In this document: one piece after another, positions 34,872-43,645 of the stretch
Position numbering within the stretch: position 1 is the first letter of the stretch
Layout: each line of letters starts with the position of its first letter
Assembly: GCF_023822045.1 (NCBI RefSeq)
Contig: NZ_CP084712.1
Location: 496,001-560,000 of the forward strand
Direction: 5' to 3'
Origin: Sphingopyxis sp. USTB-05
GTDB taxonomy: Bacteria > Pseudomonadota > Alphaproteobacteria > Sphingomonadales > Sphingomonadaceae
DNA: 64,000 nt
The notes under the pieces: generated by a model
What the model was told of the DNA's origin: nothing
The model's input: only the letters and a program-made list of their open reading frames with translations
The model's database searches: none
Position numbers and translations under genes: made by a program

Positions 34872-36125
34872 GTGGCGCAGATCGCCGATAAACGCCGCTG
34901 GCTCGTCGTGGGACTCGTCTTCATCGCGATCGTCCTCAACTATGTCGACCGCCAGATTCTCGCGCTGCTCAAGCCGACGCTCCAACTTGAATTCGACTGG
35001 ACCGACCGCGACTACAGCCACATGGCCTCGGCCTTTCAGTTCGCCGCTGCGCTCGCTTTTCTCGGCACCGGCTGGTTCATCGATAAGGTGGGCTTGCGCT
35101 GGGGCTTCGCGATCGGCGTCGGCGTTTGGAGCCTTGCGGGCATGGCGCATGCCTTTGCCTCGACCGTATCGGGGTTCGTCGCCTCGCGCGCTGTCCTCGG
35201 TGCCGCGGAATCGATCGGCACGCCCGCCGCGGTGAAAACCGCCGCGACCTATTTCAACGCCAAGGAGCGCAGCTTCGTCCTCGGTCTCGGCGGCATCGCC
35301 CCGAACGTCGGCGCGATCCTGACGCCGTTGCTCATCCCGTTGATGGCACTGATGTGGGGCTGGCAGGCGACCTTCCTGATCGCGGGCGGGCTCGGTCTCG
35401 TCTGGGTCGTCGTCTGGCTCGCGGTTCGGATTCCCGAACAGCCGAACGCCGCACGCGACGCTGCGGCGCCCAAGATCGCGTGGAGCAGCCTGCTCCGCGA
35501 CCGCCGCCAATGGGCGATAATCCTGGGGAAGGCGCTCACCGACCAGGTGTGGTGGTTCCTGCTCTTTTTCATGCCCGACCTATTCCACCGGGTCTTCGGG
35601 CTGACGCAGGGCACGCTGGGCTTGCCCGTGGCCTTCGTCTATTTCATGGCTGCGCTCGGCGGTATCACCGGCGGCTATCTGCCTTCCTATCTGATGGGCC
35701 GCCGTGGATGGACCGTGAACGCCGCCCGCAAGACGACGATGCTCATCTATGCCTTGCTGATCCTGCCCGTGCCCCTGCTCGTCGGCGTTGACAGCGCGTG
35801 GGTCGCGGCGCTGATCCTCGGCCTCGCGCTCTTTGCGCATCAGGGTTTTTCGACCAATCTCTTCGGGCTCACCACCGACGTCTTTCCCGCGCGCATCGTC
35901 GGCTCCGCGATCGGGATCGGCGCTTTTGCCGGCAATCTCTCGGGCATGGCGATGATCGAGTTCGCTGGCTGGTCGCTCGACACCGGGCGCGGTTATCTGC
36001 CGATGTTCCTTGTCTGCGCCTTCACCTACCTCGTCGCGCTCGCCGCCATCCACCTCATCCTGCCGCGTATCGTTGCGGTAGACGAGGAGGAGGATGGCGA
36101 AGCTGTGCCGGTGATCGCGCACTGA
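34872..36125 (+). CDS. MFS transporter (ACS/ExuT-like), SQ locus
   Basis: An inner-membrane symporter of 417 residues with twelve predicted helices. The GTG start is preceded by GGGGAGAG. The N-terminal VLNYVDRQILALLKPTLQLE and the FIDKVGLRWG loop are typical of the anion:cation symporter group that takes up hexuronates and other acidic sugars. It is preceded by a LacI-type operator and followed by the SmoB- and SmoC-like genes. Sulfoquinovose is an acidic sugar, so this is the best candidate for its uptake across the inner membrane, or that of its glycerol glycoside. That would replace the ABC transporter used in Agrobacterium. The cargo is inferred. Confidence 0.85.
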   Translation: MAQIADKRRWLVVGLVFIAIVLNYVDRQILALLKPTLQLEFDWTDRDYSHMASAFQFAAALAFLGTGWFIDKVGLRWGFAIGVGVWSLAGMAHAFASTVSGFVASRAVLGAAESIGTPAAVKTAATYFNAKERSFVLGLGGIAPNVGAILTPLLIPLMALMWGWQATFLIAGGLGLVWVVVWLAVRIPEQPNAARDAAAPKIAWSSLLRDRRQWAIILGKALTDQVWWFLLFFMPDLFHRVFGLTQGTLGLPVAFVYFMAALGGITGGYLPSYLMGRRGWTVNAARKTTMLIYALLILPVPLLVGVDSAWVAALILGLALFAHQGFSTNLFGLTTDVFPARIVGSAIGIGAFAGNLSGMAMIEFAGWSLDTGRGYLPMFLVCAFTYLVALAAIHLILPRIVAVDEEEDGEAVPVIAH

Positions 36126-36172
36126 TAGCCGGCCATCACAAACCTGCTTCCCTCGTCCTGACTTATGGAGTA

Positions 36173-36190
36173 TATGACAGCGATGTCAGA
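36173..36190. promoter_or_regulatory. LacI-type operator, site C (reductase gene)
   Basis: TATGACAGCGATGTCAGA contains the near-perfect palindrome TGACA-GCGA-TGTCA. It overlaps the possible start codons of the aldo/keto reductase gene, so a bound repressor would block initiation there. Confidence 0.65.
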
Positions 36191-37085
36191 TTTTCTTCCC
36201 GCTCCCGCCAATGTGACTCTTGCCGGTCATGAGGTTTCACCCATCGCCTGGGGCATGTGGCGCTTCGCCGGTGCCGACCTCGCCACCGCGCGCGCGCGCA
36301 TCGATGCGGCGTTCGAGGCAGGTGTGACGCTCTTCGACACCGCCGACATCTACGGCTGCGACACGCCCGGCGGTTTCGGCTCGGCCGAGGCGCTGCTCGG
36401 CGACGTCTTCGCCGAAGCGCCGGCGCTGCGTGACAAGATGGTGCTGGCGACCAAGGGCGGGATCATCCTCGGCGTGCCCTATGACAGCAGCGGCGCCTAT
36501 CTGACCTCGGCGATCGACATTTCGCTCCAGCGCCTGCGCACCGACCATGTCGAGCTGTGGCAAATCCACCGCCCCGACCTGCTCGCGCACCCGCAGGAAA
36601 TCGCGCGCACGCTCGAGGACGCGCATCGCGCGGGCAAGATCGGCGCGATCGGCGTGTCGAACTTCACCACCGCGCAGACCGCGGCGCTCGCCAAATTTCT
36701 CCCCGTTCCGGTGGTCAGCCACCAGAGCGAATTTTCGCCCTTGAAGCTCGACCCGCTGTTCGACGGACTGTTCGATCAAACGATGATGGACGGGATGAGC
36801 TTCCTCGCATGGTCGCCGCTGGGCGGTGGCCGGCTTGGCGATCCGGCCGACGAGCGCACGCGCGCAGTCGCCGGACTGCTCGATGCCAAGGCCGCCGAAT
36901 ATGAGGTCTCGCGCGCCGCGGCGACCTATAGCTGGGTGATGGCGCATCCCGCGCGCCCGATCCCGATCGTCGGGACGCAAAACCCCGAACGCATCAAGGA
37001 GATTCCGCAGGCCTTCGCCCCGCGCTGGACGCGCGCCGAATGGTATGCGGTGCTGCAAACATCGATGGGGGAGAATCTGCCATGA
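36174..37085 (+). CDS. smoB: aldo/keto reductase, SmoB-like
   Basis: A soluble NAD(P)H-dependent reductase of about 303 residues. Three in-frame ATGs (36165, 36174, 36183) are possible; 36174 has GGAG three bases upstream. The AKR tetrad is visible: Asp and Tyr in LFDTADIYG, Lys in VLATKGGI, His in WQIHRPD. The cofactor loop is PIPIVGTQNPERIKEI. In the sulfo-SMO pathway SmoB reduces 6-oxo-glucose, the product of sulfoquinovose desulfonation, to glucose. The next gene overlaps (ATGA at 37082-37085) and encodes an SmoC-like monooxygenase, the same pairing as in Agrobacterium. AKR identity is certain; the SmoB role rests on context. Confidence 0.75.
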   Translation: MTAMSDFLPAPANVTLAGHEVSPIAWGMWRFAGADLATARARIDAAFEAGVTLFDTADIYGCDTPGGFGSAEALLGDVFAEAPALRDKMVLATKGGIILGVPYDSSGAYLTSAIDISLQRLRTDHVELWQIHRPDLLAHPQEIARTLEDAHRAGKIGAIGVSNFTTAQTAALAKFLPVPVVSHQSEFSPLKLDPLFDGLFDQTMMDGMSFLAWSPLGGGRLGDPADERTRAVAGLLDAKAAEYEVSRAAATYSWVMAHPARPIPIVGTQNPERIKEIPQAFAPRWTRAEWYAVLQTSMGENLP

Positions 37086-38149
37086 CCGACCGCACGTGCG
37101 AGGTTAGCTGGTTTTCGGCGCTCTGCGACGACGACTATGAATTTCTGGGGGTCCCCGACCCGATGCTCAAATCGAGCTGGGAGCATTGCCGCGACATCGT
37201 GATGCAGGCCGACTCCTTGGGGTTCGACAATATTCTGCTCCCCTCGGGCTATGCGCTCGGCATCGACACCACTGCCTTTGCCGCGGCGGTCGCGACGATG
37301 GTCAAGAATATCCGCCTGCTGATGGCGGTCCGCATCGGCGAAAGCTGGCCGCCGCAACTCGCGCGCCAGATCGCAACGATCGACCGCATCCTCGGCGGCC
37401 GCCTGACGGTCAACATCATCTCGTCCGACATGCCCGGCGAGACGATGGACTCCGAACCGCGTTACCGCCGCACGGTCGAGGCGATGCATATCCTCAAGAC
37501 GCTGCTCAACGGCGAAGCGCTCGACCATGACGGCGAGTTCTGGAAGCTGAAGGTCGAACCCGCGCGGATCGGCACGGTATCGGGCAAGGCGCCGCCGCTC
37601 TATTTCGGCGGGCTTTCCCCCGATGCGCGCGATGCCGCCGCGAAAGGGTGCGACGTATTCCTGATGTGGCCCGACCGCGAAGAGGTGGTGAAGGAGATCA
37701 TCGCCGACATGACCGCGCGCGCCGCCGCCTACGGCCGCACGCTAAAATTCGGCTACCGCGCGCACATGATCGTGCGCGACACCGAAAGCGAAGCGCGCAC
37801 CGCCGCCGACCGCCTGCTCTCGAAACTCGACGCCGCCAAGGGCGCCGAGATCAAGGCGAAGTCGCTCGACTCGCAATCGTTCGGCGTCAACGCGCAGGTC
37901 GCCCTGCGCGAAGCCGCGTCCGACGATGGCTATGTCGAGGATAATCTCTGGACCGGCGTCGGCCGCGCCCGCTCGGGCTGCGGCGCCGCGATCGTCGGCG
38001 ACCCCGACCAGGTGCTCGCAAAGCTCAACCGCTATCAGGACCTCGGCATCGAAGCCTTCATCCTCTCGGGCTACCCGCACGCCGCCGAAGCCGACCTTTT
38101 CGCGCGCCATGTCCTGCCCAAGATGAAGCACGGCCCGCTGGAGGTCTGA
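37082..38149 (+). CDS. smoC: LLM-class flavin-dependent sulfonate monooxygenase, SmoC-like
   Basis: A protein of 355 residues in the luciferase-like/SsuD family. It starts at ATG 37082 inside the reductase stop. Similarity to alkanesulfonate monooxygenase SsuD is strong in the C-terminal region (NLWTGVGRARSGCGAAIVGD and LGIEAFILSGYPHAAEAD). The flavin/phosphate segment PPLYFGGLSPDARDAAAKGCD and LTVNIISSDMPGE are also typical. Such enzymes use FMNH2 and O2 to release sulfite from R-SO3-. Next to an SmoB-like reductase, near a sulfoquinovosidase and a sulfite exporter, the best substrate is sulfoquinovose, giving 6-oxo-glucose. FMNH2 could come from the reductase at 55091. Simple alkanesulfonates cannot be excluded. 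Confidence 0.78.
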   Translation: MTDRTCEVSWFSALCDDDYEFLGVPDPMLKSSWEHCRDIVMQADSLGFDNILLPSGYALGIDTTAFAAAVATMVKNIRLLMAVRIGESWPPQLARQIATIDRILGGRLTVNIISSDMPGETMDSEPRYRRTVEAMHILKTLLNGEALDHDGEFWKLKVEPARIGTVSGKAPPLYFGGLSPDARDAAAKGCDVFLMWPDREEVVKEIIADMTARAAAYGRTLKFGYRAHMIVRDTESEARTAADRLLSKLDAAKGAEIKAKSLDSQSFGVNAQVALREAASDDGYVEDNLWTGVGRARSGCGAAIVGDPDQVLAKLNRYQDLGIEAFILSGYPHAAEADLFARHVLPKMKHGPLEV

Positions 38150-38170
38150 TCCCTACGAAACCGCCCACTT

Positions 38171-38252
38171 CGTCACCCCGGACCTGATCCGGGGTCCACG
38201 AAGGCAAGCGTCATCCTCAAAATATGGATCCCGGATCAAGTCCGGGATGACG
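38171..38252. repeat. CCGGACTTGATCCGG-type palindromic element
   Basis: A hairpin-forming pair: CGTCACCCCGGACCTGATCC at the left and GGATCAAGTCCGGGATGACG at the right, around a 40-base loop region. Related copies lie at 41032, 49870 and 52859. It sits between the convergent SmoC-like and alcohol dehydrogenase genes and may end transcription. Confidence 0.75.
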
Positions 38253-38357
38253 ATGGAGAGTGAATACCCCGCCTCCACGTTTGAGACGTAGGAGAGAAGG
38301 AGACGGGGCGAGCGCGCTTAAGCAGAGCCTGCCTTTCCAGTCGATTAACCGAAGGTG

Positions 38358-39524
38358 TTATCCGGCCCAAACCGCCGCATAAAGCTCCGCCATCTCGTCC
38401 GCATCCGGCACCCGCGGATTGTTCGCGGGCGATCCCGACGCCGCCGCCTGCGCGCACATCGTCGGCACCAGCGCATCCCAGCGCGCCGCGTCGATACCCC
38501 AGGCCGCTGGCCCCGGCACCTCGAGCTCTCGGTTGAGCGCCGCCAACTCGTCGAGCAGCCGCGCCACCGCCGACTGATCGCCCTCGGCCTCGTCCGCCAC
38601 CCCCATCGCCCTTGCGCAATCGGCATAGCGGCCGAGCGCAGCGGGCGCGGACCATGCGGTTACCGCGGGCAACAGCATCGCGTTCGACAGCCCGTGCGGG
38701 ACATGGAAATGTGCTCCGATCGGACGGCTCATCCCGTGAACCAGCGCGACCGAGCTGTTCGAGAAAGCGATCCCCGCCTGCGTCGCCCCCAGCATCATCG
38801 CCTCGCGCGCTGCGGCATCCATCGGGTCGCTGCACACGCGCCGCAGATTGGGCGCGATCGCGCGCATCGCGAGCAACGCCATGCCGTCGCTGAACGGATT
38901 CGCGCGCTTCGACACATAGGCTTCGATCGCGTGCGTCAACGAATCGATCCCCGTATCGGCGGTCAGTCGCACCGGCTTGGTAAAGGTCAGTTCATAATCG
39001 ACGAGCGCCGCGATGGGCAGATAGGCGAGCCCGGGGCACAGCATCTTCTCGTCGGTCGCCTCGTCGGTGATGATCGTGAAGCGCGTCGCCTCCGACCCCG
39101 TGCCCGCGGTCGTCGGGATTGCGATGATCGGCAGCCCCGGCGCATCCTGCACATGCGGCGCCTTGTAATCGGCCATCGCGCCGCCGAACTTGCCGAGCAG
39201 CGCAATCGCCTTCGCGCTGTCGAGCGGGCTGCCGCCGCCGAAACCGACGACGCAGTCGTGATCGCCTTCAAGCAGGAACGTCACTCCCGCATCGACCGAA
39301 GCGATCGTCGGGTCGGGCACCGTATCCGCAAACACCCGCGCGGCGATGCCAGCCGCCGCCAGCCCATCGGTCAGTTCATCGACGCGCCCGCTGCTCATCA
39401 GCCAGCCATCGGTGACGATGAGCGGACGCGACAGGCCCAGCGCGCCCAGCACCTCGGGCAATTGCTTCGACGCACCACCGCCGATGCGGAAGATGCGGGG
39501 CAGGGCAATGCTTGCGATACTCAA
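38358..39524 (-). CDS. iron-containing alcohol dehydrogenase
   Basis: A group III (Fe-type) alcohol dehydrogenase of 388 residues. NAD-binding GFGGGSPLDSAKAIA and the metal-site motifs DSLTHAIEAY and VHGMSRPIGAHFHVPHG, with the conserved His residues, are present. It starts inside the stop of the upstream MFS gene (ATGA), forming a two-gene operon. Family members reduce or oxidise small aldehydes, lactaldehyde, glycerol or sulfo-aldehydes such as sulfoacetaldehyde. Within the sulfoquinovose locus it could process glycerol-derived or C3-sulfonate aldehydes. No substrate can be assigned from sequence. Confidence 0.88.
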   Translation of the reverse strand: MSIASIALPRIFRIGGGASKQLPEVLGALGLSRPLIVTDGWLMSSGRVDELTDGLAAAGIAARVFADTVPDPTIASVDAGVTFLLEGDHDCVVGFGGGSPLDSAKAIALLGKFGGAMADYKAPHVQDAPGLPIIAIPTTAGTGSEATRFTIITDEATDEKMLCPGLAYLPIAALVDYELTFTKPVRLTADTGIDSLTHAIEAYVSKRANPFSDGMALLAMRAIAPNLRRVCSDPMDAAAREAMMLGATQAGIAFSNSSVALVHGMSRPIGAHFHVPHGLSNAMLLPAVTAWSAPAALGRYADCARAMGVADEAEGDQSAVARLLDELAALNRELEVPGPAAWGIDAARWDALVPTMCAQAAASGSPANNPRVPDADEMAELYAAVWAG

Positions 39525-40855
39525 CTCACCATCTCCTCGCGGATCGAGCTGCGCGCCATCCAGAACAGCGCCGACGCCACCGCGCCGAACATGATGAAGA
39601 TCATCAGCGACCAGCGCACGCCTTCCGCCGACCCTAGCCCCATCGGTCCGCTGATAAAATCGCTAACCACGCCGACCCCGAGCGGGCCGAGCCCGAGCCC
39701 GAGCAGATTGATGATGAACAGCAGCACTGCCGACGCGGTCGCGCGCGTCTGCGGCCGCACCAGCCCCTGCACGGCGGCAAAGCCCGGGCCGTACCATAGC
39801 GTGTTGAGCACCGGCGGAAAGGCGAACATGATCAGCGCGAACACCGCCGAATCCGCCATCAGCCCGGCGATGTAAAAGGGGATGCCGAGGAAGGTCGAAA
39901 CCGCCGGGATCGCGACATAGGCGCGCAGATCGCGCGCGCCATATTTGTCGGCGAGCTGTCCGCCCATCCAGGTCCCGAGCGCGCCGGTCAGGCCCAACAC
40001 GATGCCAAGGGCGACGCCAAGAAAGCCCGTCAATCCCAGCCCGAAACCGCCCGCGATCACCGTCAACTCCTCGGCATGATTGCGAAAGAAGAAGGGGGCG
40101 AGGAAGGCCGCGGCACCATAGCCGATGAATGCCTTGATCGCCGCGGCAAAGGCGATCAGCCAGAAGGTGCGCTTGCCGCGGATCTCGGTCATCGCAGTCT
40201 TGAAGTCGGGCCGCGCCGCCTTGAGCGCCGCCAGGTCGCCGTGCATCTGCCGTCGCGGTTCCTTCAAAGTCGTCCACGCAATGATCGCCATCAATACCCC
40301 GGGTGCGCCCGCGAACAGAAATGCCGTGCGCCAGCCGTAAGCATCGGCAATCAGTCCGCCCAGCGCGAGCCCGAGCAGCCCGCCGAGCGGAATACCGAGC
40401 GAGTAATAGGCGAGCGCCGAGGCGCGTTTCTCCTTCGGCGTATAGTCGGTGATCAGCGAATGCGCGGGCGGCGTACACCCCGCCTCGCCGATCCCGACCC
40501 CGACGCGGCAGAGCACGAGCTGGAAGAAATTCTGGGCAAAGCCGCACGCGACGGTGAACATGCTCCACAGCCCCGCCGCGACCGCAATGATCCGCGGCCG
40601 GTCGCCAGTCTCGGCAAAGCGCGCGATCGGAATACCGAGCACGGTATAGAAAAGCGCGAACGCGAGCCCTGTCATCACGCCGAGCTGCCAGTCGGCGAGG
40701 TGCAGCTCATTCTTGATCGGCTCGGCGAGGATCGAGACGATCTGCCGGTCGAGGAAATTGAGGATATAGATGATCAGCAGCACCGTCAGCGCGTAGCGAC
40801 GGTACGCCGGGGACACCGGCCTGATGATCGGCGGGGCGGGGGCTTCGTTGATCAT
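39521..40855 (-). CDS. MFS transporter (spinster-like)
   Basis: An inner-membrane transporter of 444 residues with twelve helices. The N-terminal ILNFLDRQIVSILAEPIKNE, the RVGVGIGEAGCTPPAHSLI segment and TPKEKRASALAYYSLGIPLG are typical of the spinster-type MFS group, common in sphingomonads next to catabolic genes. It is first in an operon with the iron alcohol dehydrogenase. Its promoter must lie in the repeat-filled gap 40856-41160. The LacI-type operator at 41161 is 300 bases away and more likely serves the divergent isomerase gene. A second organic acid, glycerol-type or sulfonate substrate is plausible. Confidence 0.85.
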   Translation of the reverse strand: MINEAPAPPIIRPVSPAYRRYALTVLLIIYILNFLDRQIVSILAEPIKNELHLADWQLGVMTGLAFALFYTVLGIPIARFAETGDRPRIIAVAAGLWSMFTVACGFAQNFFQLVLCRVGVGIGEAGCTPPAHSLITDYTPKEKRASALAYYSLGIPLGGLLGLALGGLIADAYGWRTAFLFAGAPGVLMAIIAWTTLKEPRRQMHGDLAALKAARPDFKTAMTEIRGKRTFWLIAFAAAIKAFIGYGAAAFLAPFFFRNHAEELTVIAGGFGLGLTGFLGVALGIVLGLTGALGTWMGGQLADKYGARDLRAYVAIPAVSTFLGIPFYIAGLMADSAVFALIMFAFPPVLNTLWYGPGFAAVQGLVRPQTRATASAVLLFIINLLGLGLGPLGVGVVSDFISGPMGLGSAEGVRWSLMIFIMFGAVASALFWMARSSIREEMVS

Positions 40856-40880
40856 CTCATCCTCTCACTTTGTTTTTATC

Positions 40881-40993
40881 GGTTCACGCGGAGACGCGGA
40901 GTCGCGGAGAAGATTTTCGCGCAGAGACGCAGAGAAGGGGAAGGGCGGCAAGCCGCCACCCTGTCTCCGTGTCTCCGCGTCTCCGCGTGAACC
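40881..40993. repeat. inverted repeat of the ACGCGGAGACGCGGAG family
   Basis: The left arm has GGTTCACGCGGAGACGCGGA, and the right arm ends GTCTCCGCGTCTCCGCGTGAACC, the near-perfect complement. Short tandem units (CGCGGAGA) lie within each arm. A second, interrupted copy occupies 49768-50014. Confidence 0.75.
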
Positions 40994-41031
40994 AAATCTC
41001 TGCGCCCCTGCGTGAATCCTATCCGCTTCTT

Positions 41032-41115
41032 CGTCACCCCGGACTTGATCCGGGGTCCCGCTTTCCGCCTCTGGCCGCAAAAAGCGGGATGGCGGGTCAA
41101 GCGCGGCATGACGAC
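41032..41115. repeat. CCGGACTTGATCCGG-type palindromic element
   Basis: It starts CGTCACCCCGGACTTGATCC and ends with a diverged arm GGTCAAGCGCGGCATGACG. It belongs to the same family as 38171, 49870 and 52859. Confidence 0.75.
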
Positions 41116-41160
41116 GTGTTGATTTGCTCCGCGCCCAATTGACTCCCCTCTCCAACCCGA

Positions 41161-41178
41161 TATGACAGCGTTGTCTGA
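41161..41178. promoter_or_regulatory. LacI-type operator, site D (isomerase-like gene)
   Basis: TATGACAGCGTTGTCTGA contains TGACA-GCGT-TGTC. It lies 12 bases before the TTG start, just ahead of the ribosome site. Confidence 0.65.
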
Positions 41179-41190
41179 AAAGGAAAGCCA

Positions 41191-42030
41191 TTGCCCGAAC
41201 TGCTCGTTCTTCAATCGGTCTGGGGCCTCGACAAATGCCCCGGTTTCGACATCGAAAGCCGCCTCGACGAAGCGCTCGGCCAGGTCGTCGCCGCGGGCTT
41301 CGACGGCGTCGGCGTCAACCTCGCGCGCACCGCGCGCACCGACGGGGTCGCGCGTGCGATGAACCCGCTCGGCCTCGCATGGGAAGGGCAGGTGCTCGTC
41401 CATGACGCGGGTCAGCTCACGCACTGGATCGCCGAAGCCCACCGCCTCGGCGCGCATCACCTCAACGTCCAGATCGCTGGCCCGACCGCCGATTTTCGCG
41501 CCGCGCTGCGCCTGATCGACAGCCTCGTCGCCGCGGCGAAGGACGCGCCGCTCCCCGTCTGGTTCGAAACCCACCGAGGCCGCCTCACCAACGACCTGCT
41601 CTTCACGCTGCAATTGCTCGACGAACGCCCCGGATTTCCGCTCACCGCCGACCTGTCGCATTATCCGGTCGCGGGCGAGATGGAGTTGCCGTTGCGCGAC
41701 GACCAACTCGCCGCGATCGAAACGATCCTGCAGGGCAGCCATAATTTCCACGGCCGCGTCTCGACGACGCATCAAGTCCAGGTCGCGCTGGACGCGCCCC
41801 AGCATGCCCGTTGGCTCGACCAGCATATCGCCTGGTGGCGCCGCGGTTTCGAACTGTGGCTCGAACAGGCACGCGACGGCGACGCGCTGACCTTCATGTG
41901 CGAACTCGGCCCGCCGCCCTACGCGATCACCGCGCCCGACGGCAGCGAACTGACGAACCGCTGGGACGAGGCGCAACGGATGCGCGATATCGTGCGCGGG
42001 CTGTGGAGCGAGGTGAGCGGGACCGCATAA
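41191..42030 (+). CDS. sugar phosphate isomerase/epimerase-like TIM barrel
   Basis: A protein of 279 residues in the xylose-isomerase-like AP-endonuclease-2 superfamily. The start is TTG 41191, supported by AAGGAAAG seven bases before. Barrel features include FDGVGVNLART, HLNVQIAGPTADF, VWFETHRGRLTNDL with a likely metal-ligand Glu and His, LTADLSHYPV with Asp and His, and HGRVSTTHQVQ. A clear LacI-type operator lies directly before it, so it is part of the same regulon as the exporter, MFS and SmoB/SmoC-like genes. The reaction is unknown; aldose-ketose or epimer interconversion of the released sugar is one possibility. Confidence 0.8.
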   Translation: MPELLVLQSVWGLDKCPGFDIESRLDEALGQVVAAGFDGVGVNLARTARTDGVARAMNPLGLAWEGQVLVHDAGQLTHWIAEAHRLGAHHLNVQIAGPTADFRAALRLIDSLVAAAKDAPLPVWFETHRGRLTNDLLFTLQLLDERPGFPLTADLSHYPVAGEMELPLRDDQLAAIETILQGSHNFHGRVSTTHQVQVALDAPQHARWLDQHIAWWRRGFELWLEQARDGDALTFMCELGPPPYAITAPDGSELTNRWDEAQRMRDIVRGLWSEVSGTA

Positions 42031-42032
42031 GG

Positions 42033-42188
42033 CTCCCCTCCCTGAAAGGGAGGGGCTGGGGGTGGGTGCGCGCGTCTGCGCGCCGGAAGAAGTAGCAGCC
42101 GTCGCGCCTGAAAAGCATCGGCCGGGGCGTCGAGCCCCGCCCAATGCTGGACCCACCCCTGGCCCCTCCCTTTCAGGGAGGGGAAGAG
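42033..42188. repeat. CCTCCCTGAAAGGGAGG-type inverted repeat
   Basis: The left arm (CTCCCCTCCCTGAAAGGGAG, then GGGCTGGGGGTGGGT) pairs with the right arm (ACCCACCCCTGGCCCCTCCC, then TTTCAGGGAGGGG) across about 85 bases. It lies between the convergent isomerase-like and kinase genes. Confidence 0.75.
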
Positions 42189-42200
42189 AGTGGAATTGCC

Positions 42201-43628
42201 TCACACCATCACCATATCCCGCCAGCGCGCGAACGCCGCATCGGCTTCATCGCGCCCGACCTTCGGCAGAAACTCCGCATCATAGCGCGCCAGCCGGTTC
42301 AGATCGCTTGTCCCGAACAACCCCGCACCCATGCCCGCCGCCAGCGCCGCGCCATAGGCACTCGCTTCGCGCACCGCATGACGTCGCACCGGCCGCTGCA
42401 ACGCGTCGGCCTGCAACTGCAACAATGTGTCGCTCGCCGACAATCCGCCGGCAACGGGCAAGGCTTCGGGCACCGGCAAGGCACCTGCGATGACATCGGC
42501 AATCTCGCGAAAGCGAAAGGCGATGCCCTGCAACGCCGCACGCGCGACCTGTCCCGGTCCGTCGGCAAAGCTCAACCCCGCGATCAGCCCGCGCGCGTCG
42601 AACTTGCCGTGCGGCGCGCCCATTCCCGCGAGCGACGGCCGGACCACGACATGCCCTGCGTCGGCGACCGATGCCGCCGCGGCTTCCATCGCTGCGGGCG
42701 AAGCGAACAGCCCCAGCCCGCCGCACAGCCATTCGATCAGCGATCCGGTCGTGATCACCATCCCCTCGACGCAAAATCGCGCCTCGCCGCCCGCGAACGC
42801 CAATGCCTCGGCGGGCATGCTGTTGTGGATCGTCTCGGGCACATCACCGGTCCCCGCCATCAGCACGCCCGACGTGCCATAGGTTGCTTTCCAGTCGCCG
42901 CGCCCCAGCGCGCCATGCGCGACCATCGCCGCCTCCTGGTCGGCGATCAGCGCAGTGATCGGGACGCGCGCGCCGAGCACCGCCGGGTCGCTCTCGGCAA
43001 CGGGGCCCCAGCTCTCGACCTGCGTCGGAAACATCGCCGCGGGCAGGCGCTGGTGCGCCAGCAACGCCGCGTCCCAGCCGCTGCCTTTCGCATAGTCATA
43101 ATAGCCGGTCAGCCACGCCGCCGACGCATCGGTGACATGCGCGCCGCTCAGCTTGAAGGTCAGCCAGCTATCGAGTGTGCCCCATTGCAGATCGTCGGGA
43201 TTACGCCCCGACAGCGCGATCGCTGCGGGCAGTTTCGCCGACGGCACCTGCGGCCAACCGGTGAAGCCCGCCGCGCGCAGCGCCTTAAACTCGTCCATCC
43301 CGCGCAGATCGCTCCACACCAGCATCGGCGCGACCGGCTCGCCTGTCGCGCGGTCCCACAGGATGATGCTCGCGCGCTGCGTCGTCACGCCGATTGCGGC
43401 AACATCGGCAATGCTCCGCCCCGCAGCGGCGAGCGCACCGTCGATTACCGCGCGGCAGATCGTCCAGACCTCGGCGGCATCCTGCTCAACAAAGCCGGGG
43501 GACGGGAAGCGGCTGGCGATCGGCCTTTTATCAACGCCCAACACCATCCCCGCCGCATCGACAAGCATCGCCCGCGCCCCCGTCGTACCCGCGTCGAGCG
43601 CAAGGAGGAGGTGGCCGTGGCTACTCAC
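42201..43628 (-). CDS. FGGY-family carbohydrate kinase (glycerol kinase-like)
   Basis: A kinase of 475 residues starting at GTG 43628. The phosphate-binding DAGTTGARAMLVD is at the N-terminus. The FGGY core includes VTTQRASIILWDRATGEPV, TYGTSGVLMAGTG and GGLSASDTLLQLQADAL. The first signature is close to that of glycerol kinases, though xylulose or erythritol kinases are alternatives. Glycerol-3-phosphate dehydrogenase lies two genes upstream on the same strand. Glycerol freed from sulfoquinovosyl-glycerol would enter central metabolism by exactly this pair, which is the main reason for favouring glycerol. A strong 31-bp hairpin separates it from the preceding flavin-oxidase gene. Confidence 0.83.
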   Translation of the reverse strand: MSSHGHLLLALDAGTTGARAMLVDAAGMVLGVDKRPIASRFPSPGFVEQDAAEVWTICRAVIDGALAAAGRSIADVAAIGVTTQRASIILWDRATGEPVAPMLVWSDLRGMDEFKALRAAGFTGWPQVPSAKLPAAIALSGRNPDDLQWGTLDSWLTFKLSGAHVTDASAAWLTGYYDYAKGSGWDAALLAHQRLPAAMFPTQVESWGPVAESDPAVLGARVPITALIADQEAAMVAHGALGRGDWKATYGTSGVLMAGTGDVPETIHNSMPAEALAFAGGEARFCVEGMVITTGSLIEWLCGGLGLFASPAAMEAAAASVADAGHVVVRPSLAGMGAPHGKFDARGLIAGLSFADGPGQVARAALQGIAFRFREIADVIAGALPVPEALPVAGGLSASDTLLQLQADALQRPVRRHAVREASAYGAALAAGMGAGLFGTSDLNRLARYDAEFLPKVGRDEADAAFARWRDMVMV

Positions 43629-43645
43629 ACCGCGCTCCCACTATC

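Larger units (their letters stand above)
40856..41190. other. 335-base divergent gap filled by two repeats and an operator
   Basis: No gene was found. Repeat 40881-40993 lies next to the MFS start, followed by repeat 41032-41115, then the LacI-type operator (41161-41178) and a ribosome site AAGGAAAG before the TTG start of the isomerase-like gene. Confidence 0.7.

Noticed and set aside
40881..40993. Short tandem CGCGGAGA units considered as a CRISPR array
   Set aside because: The units are about 8 bases without unique spacers, and the whole is an inverted repeat. No cas genes are present.
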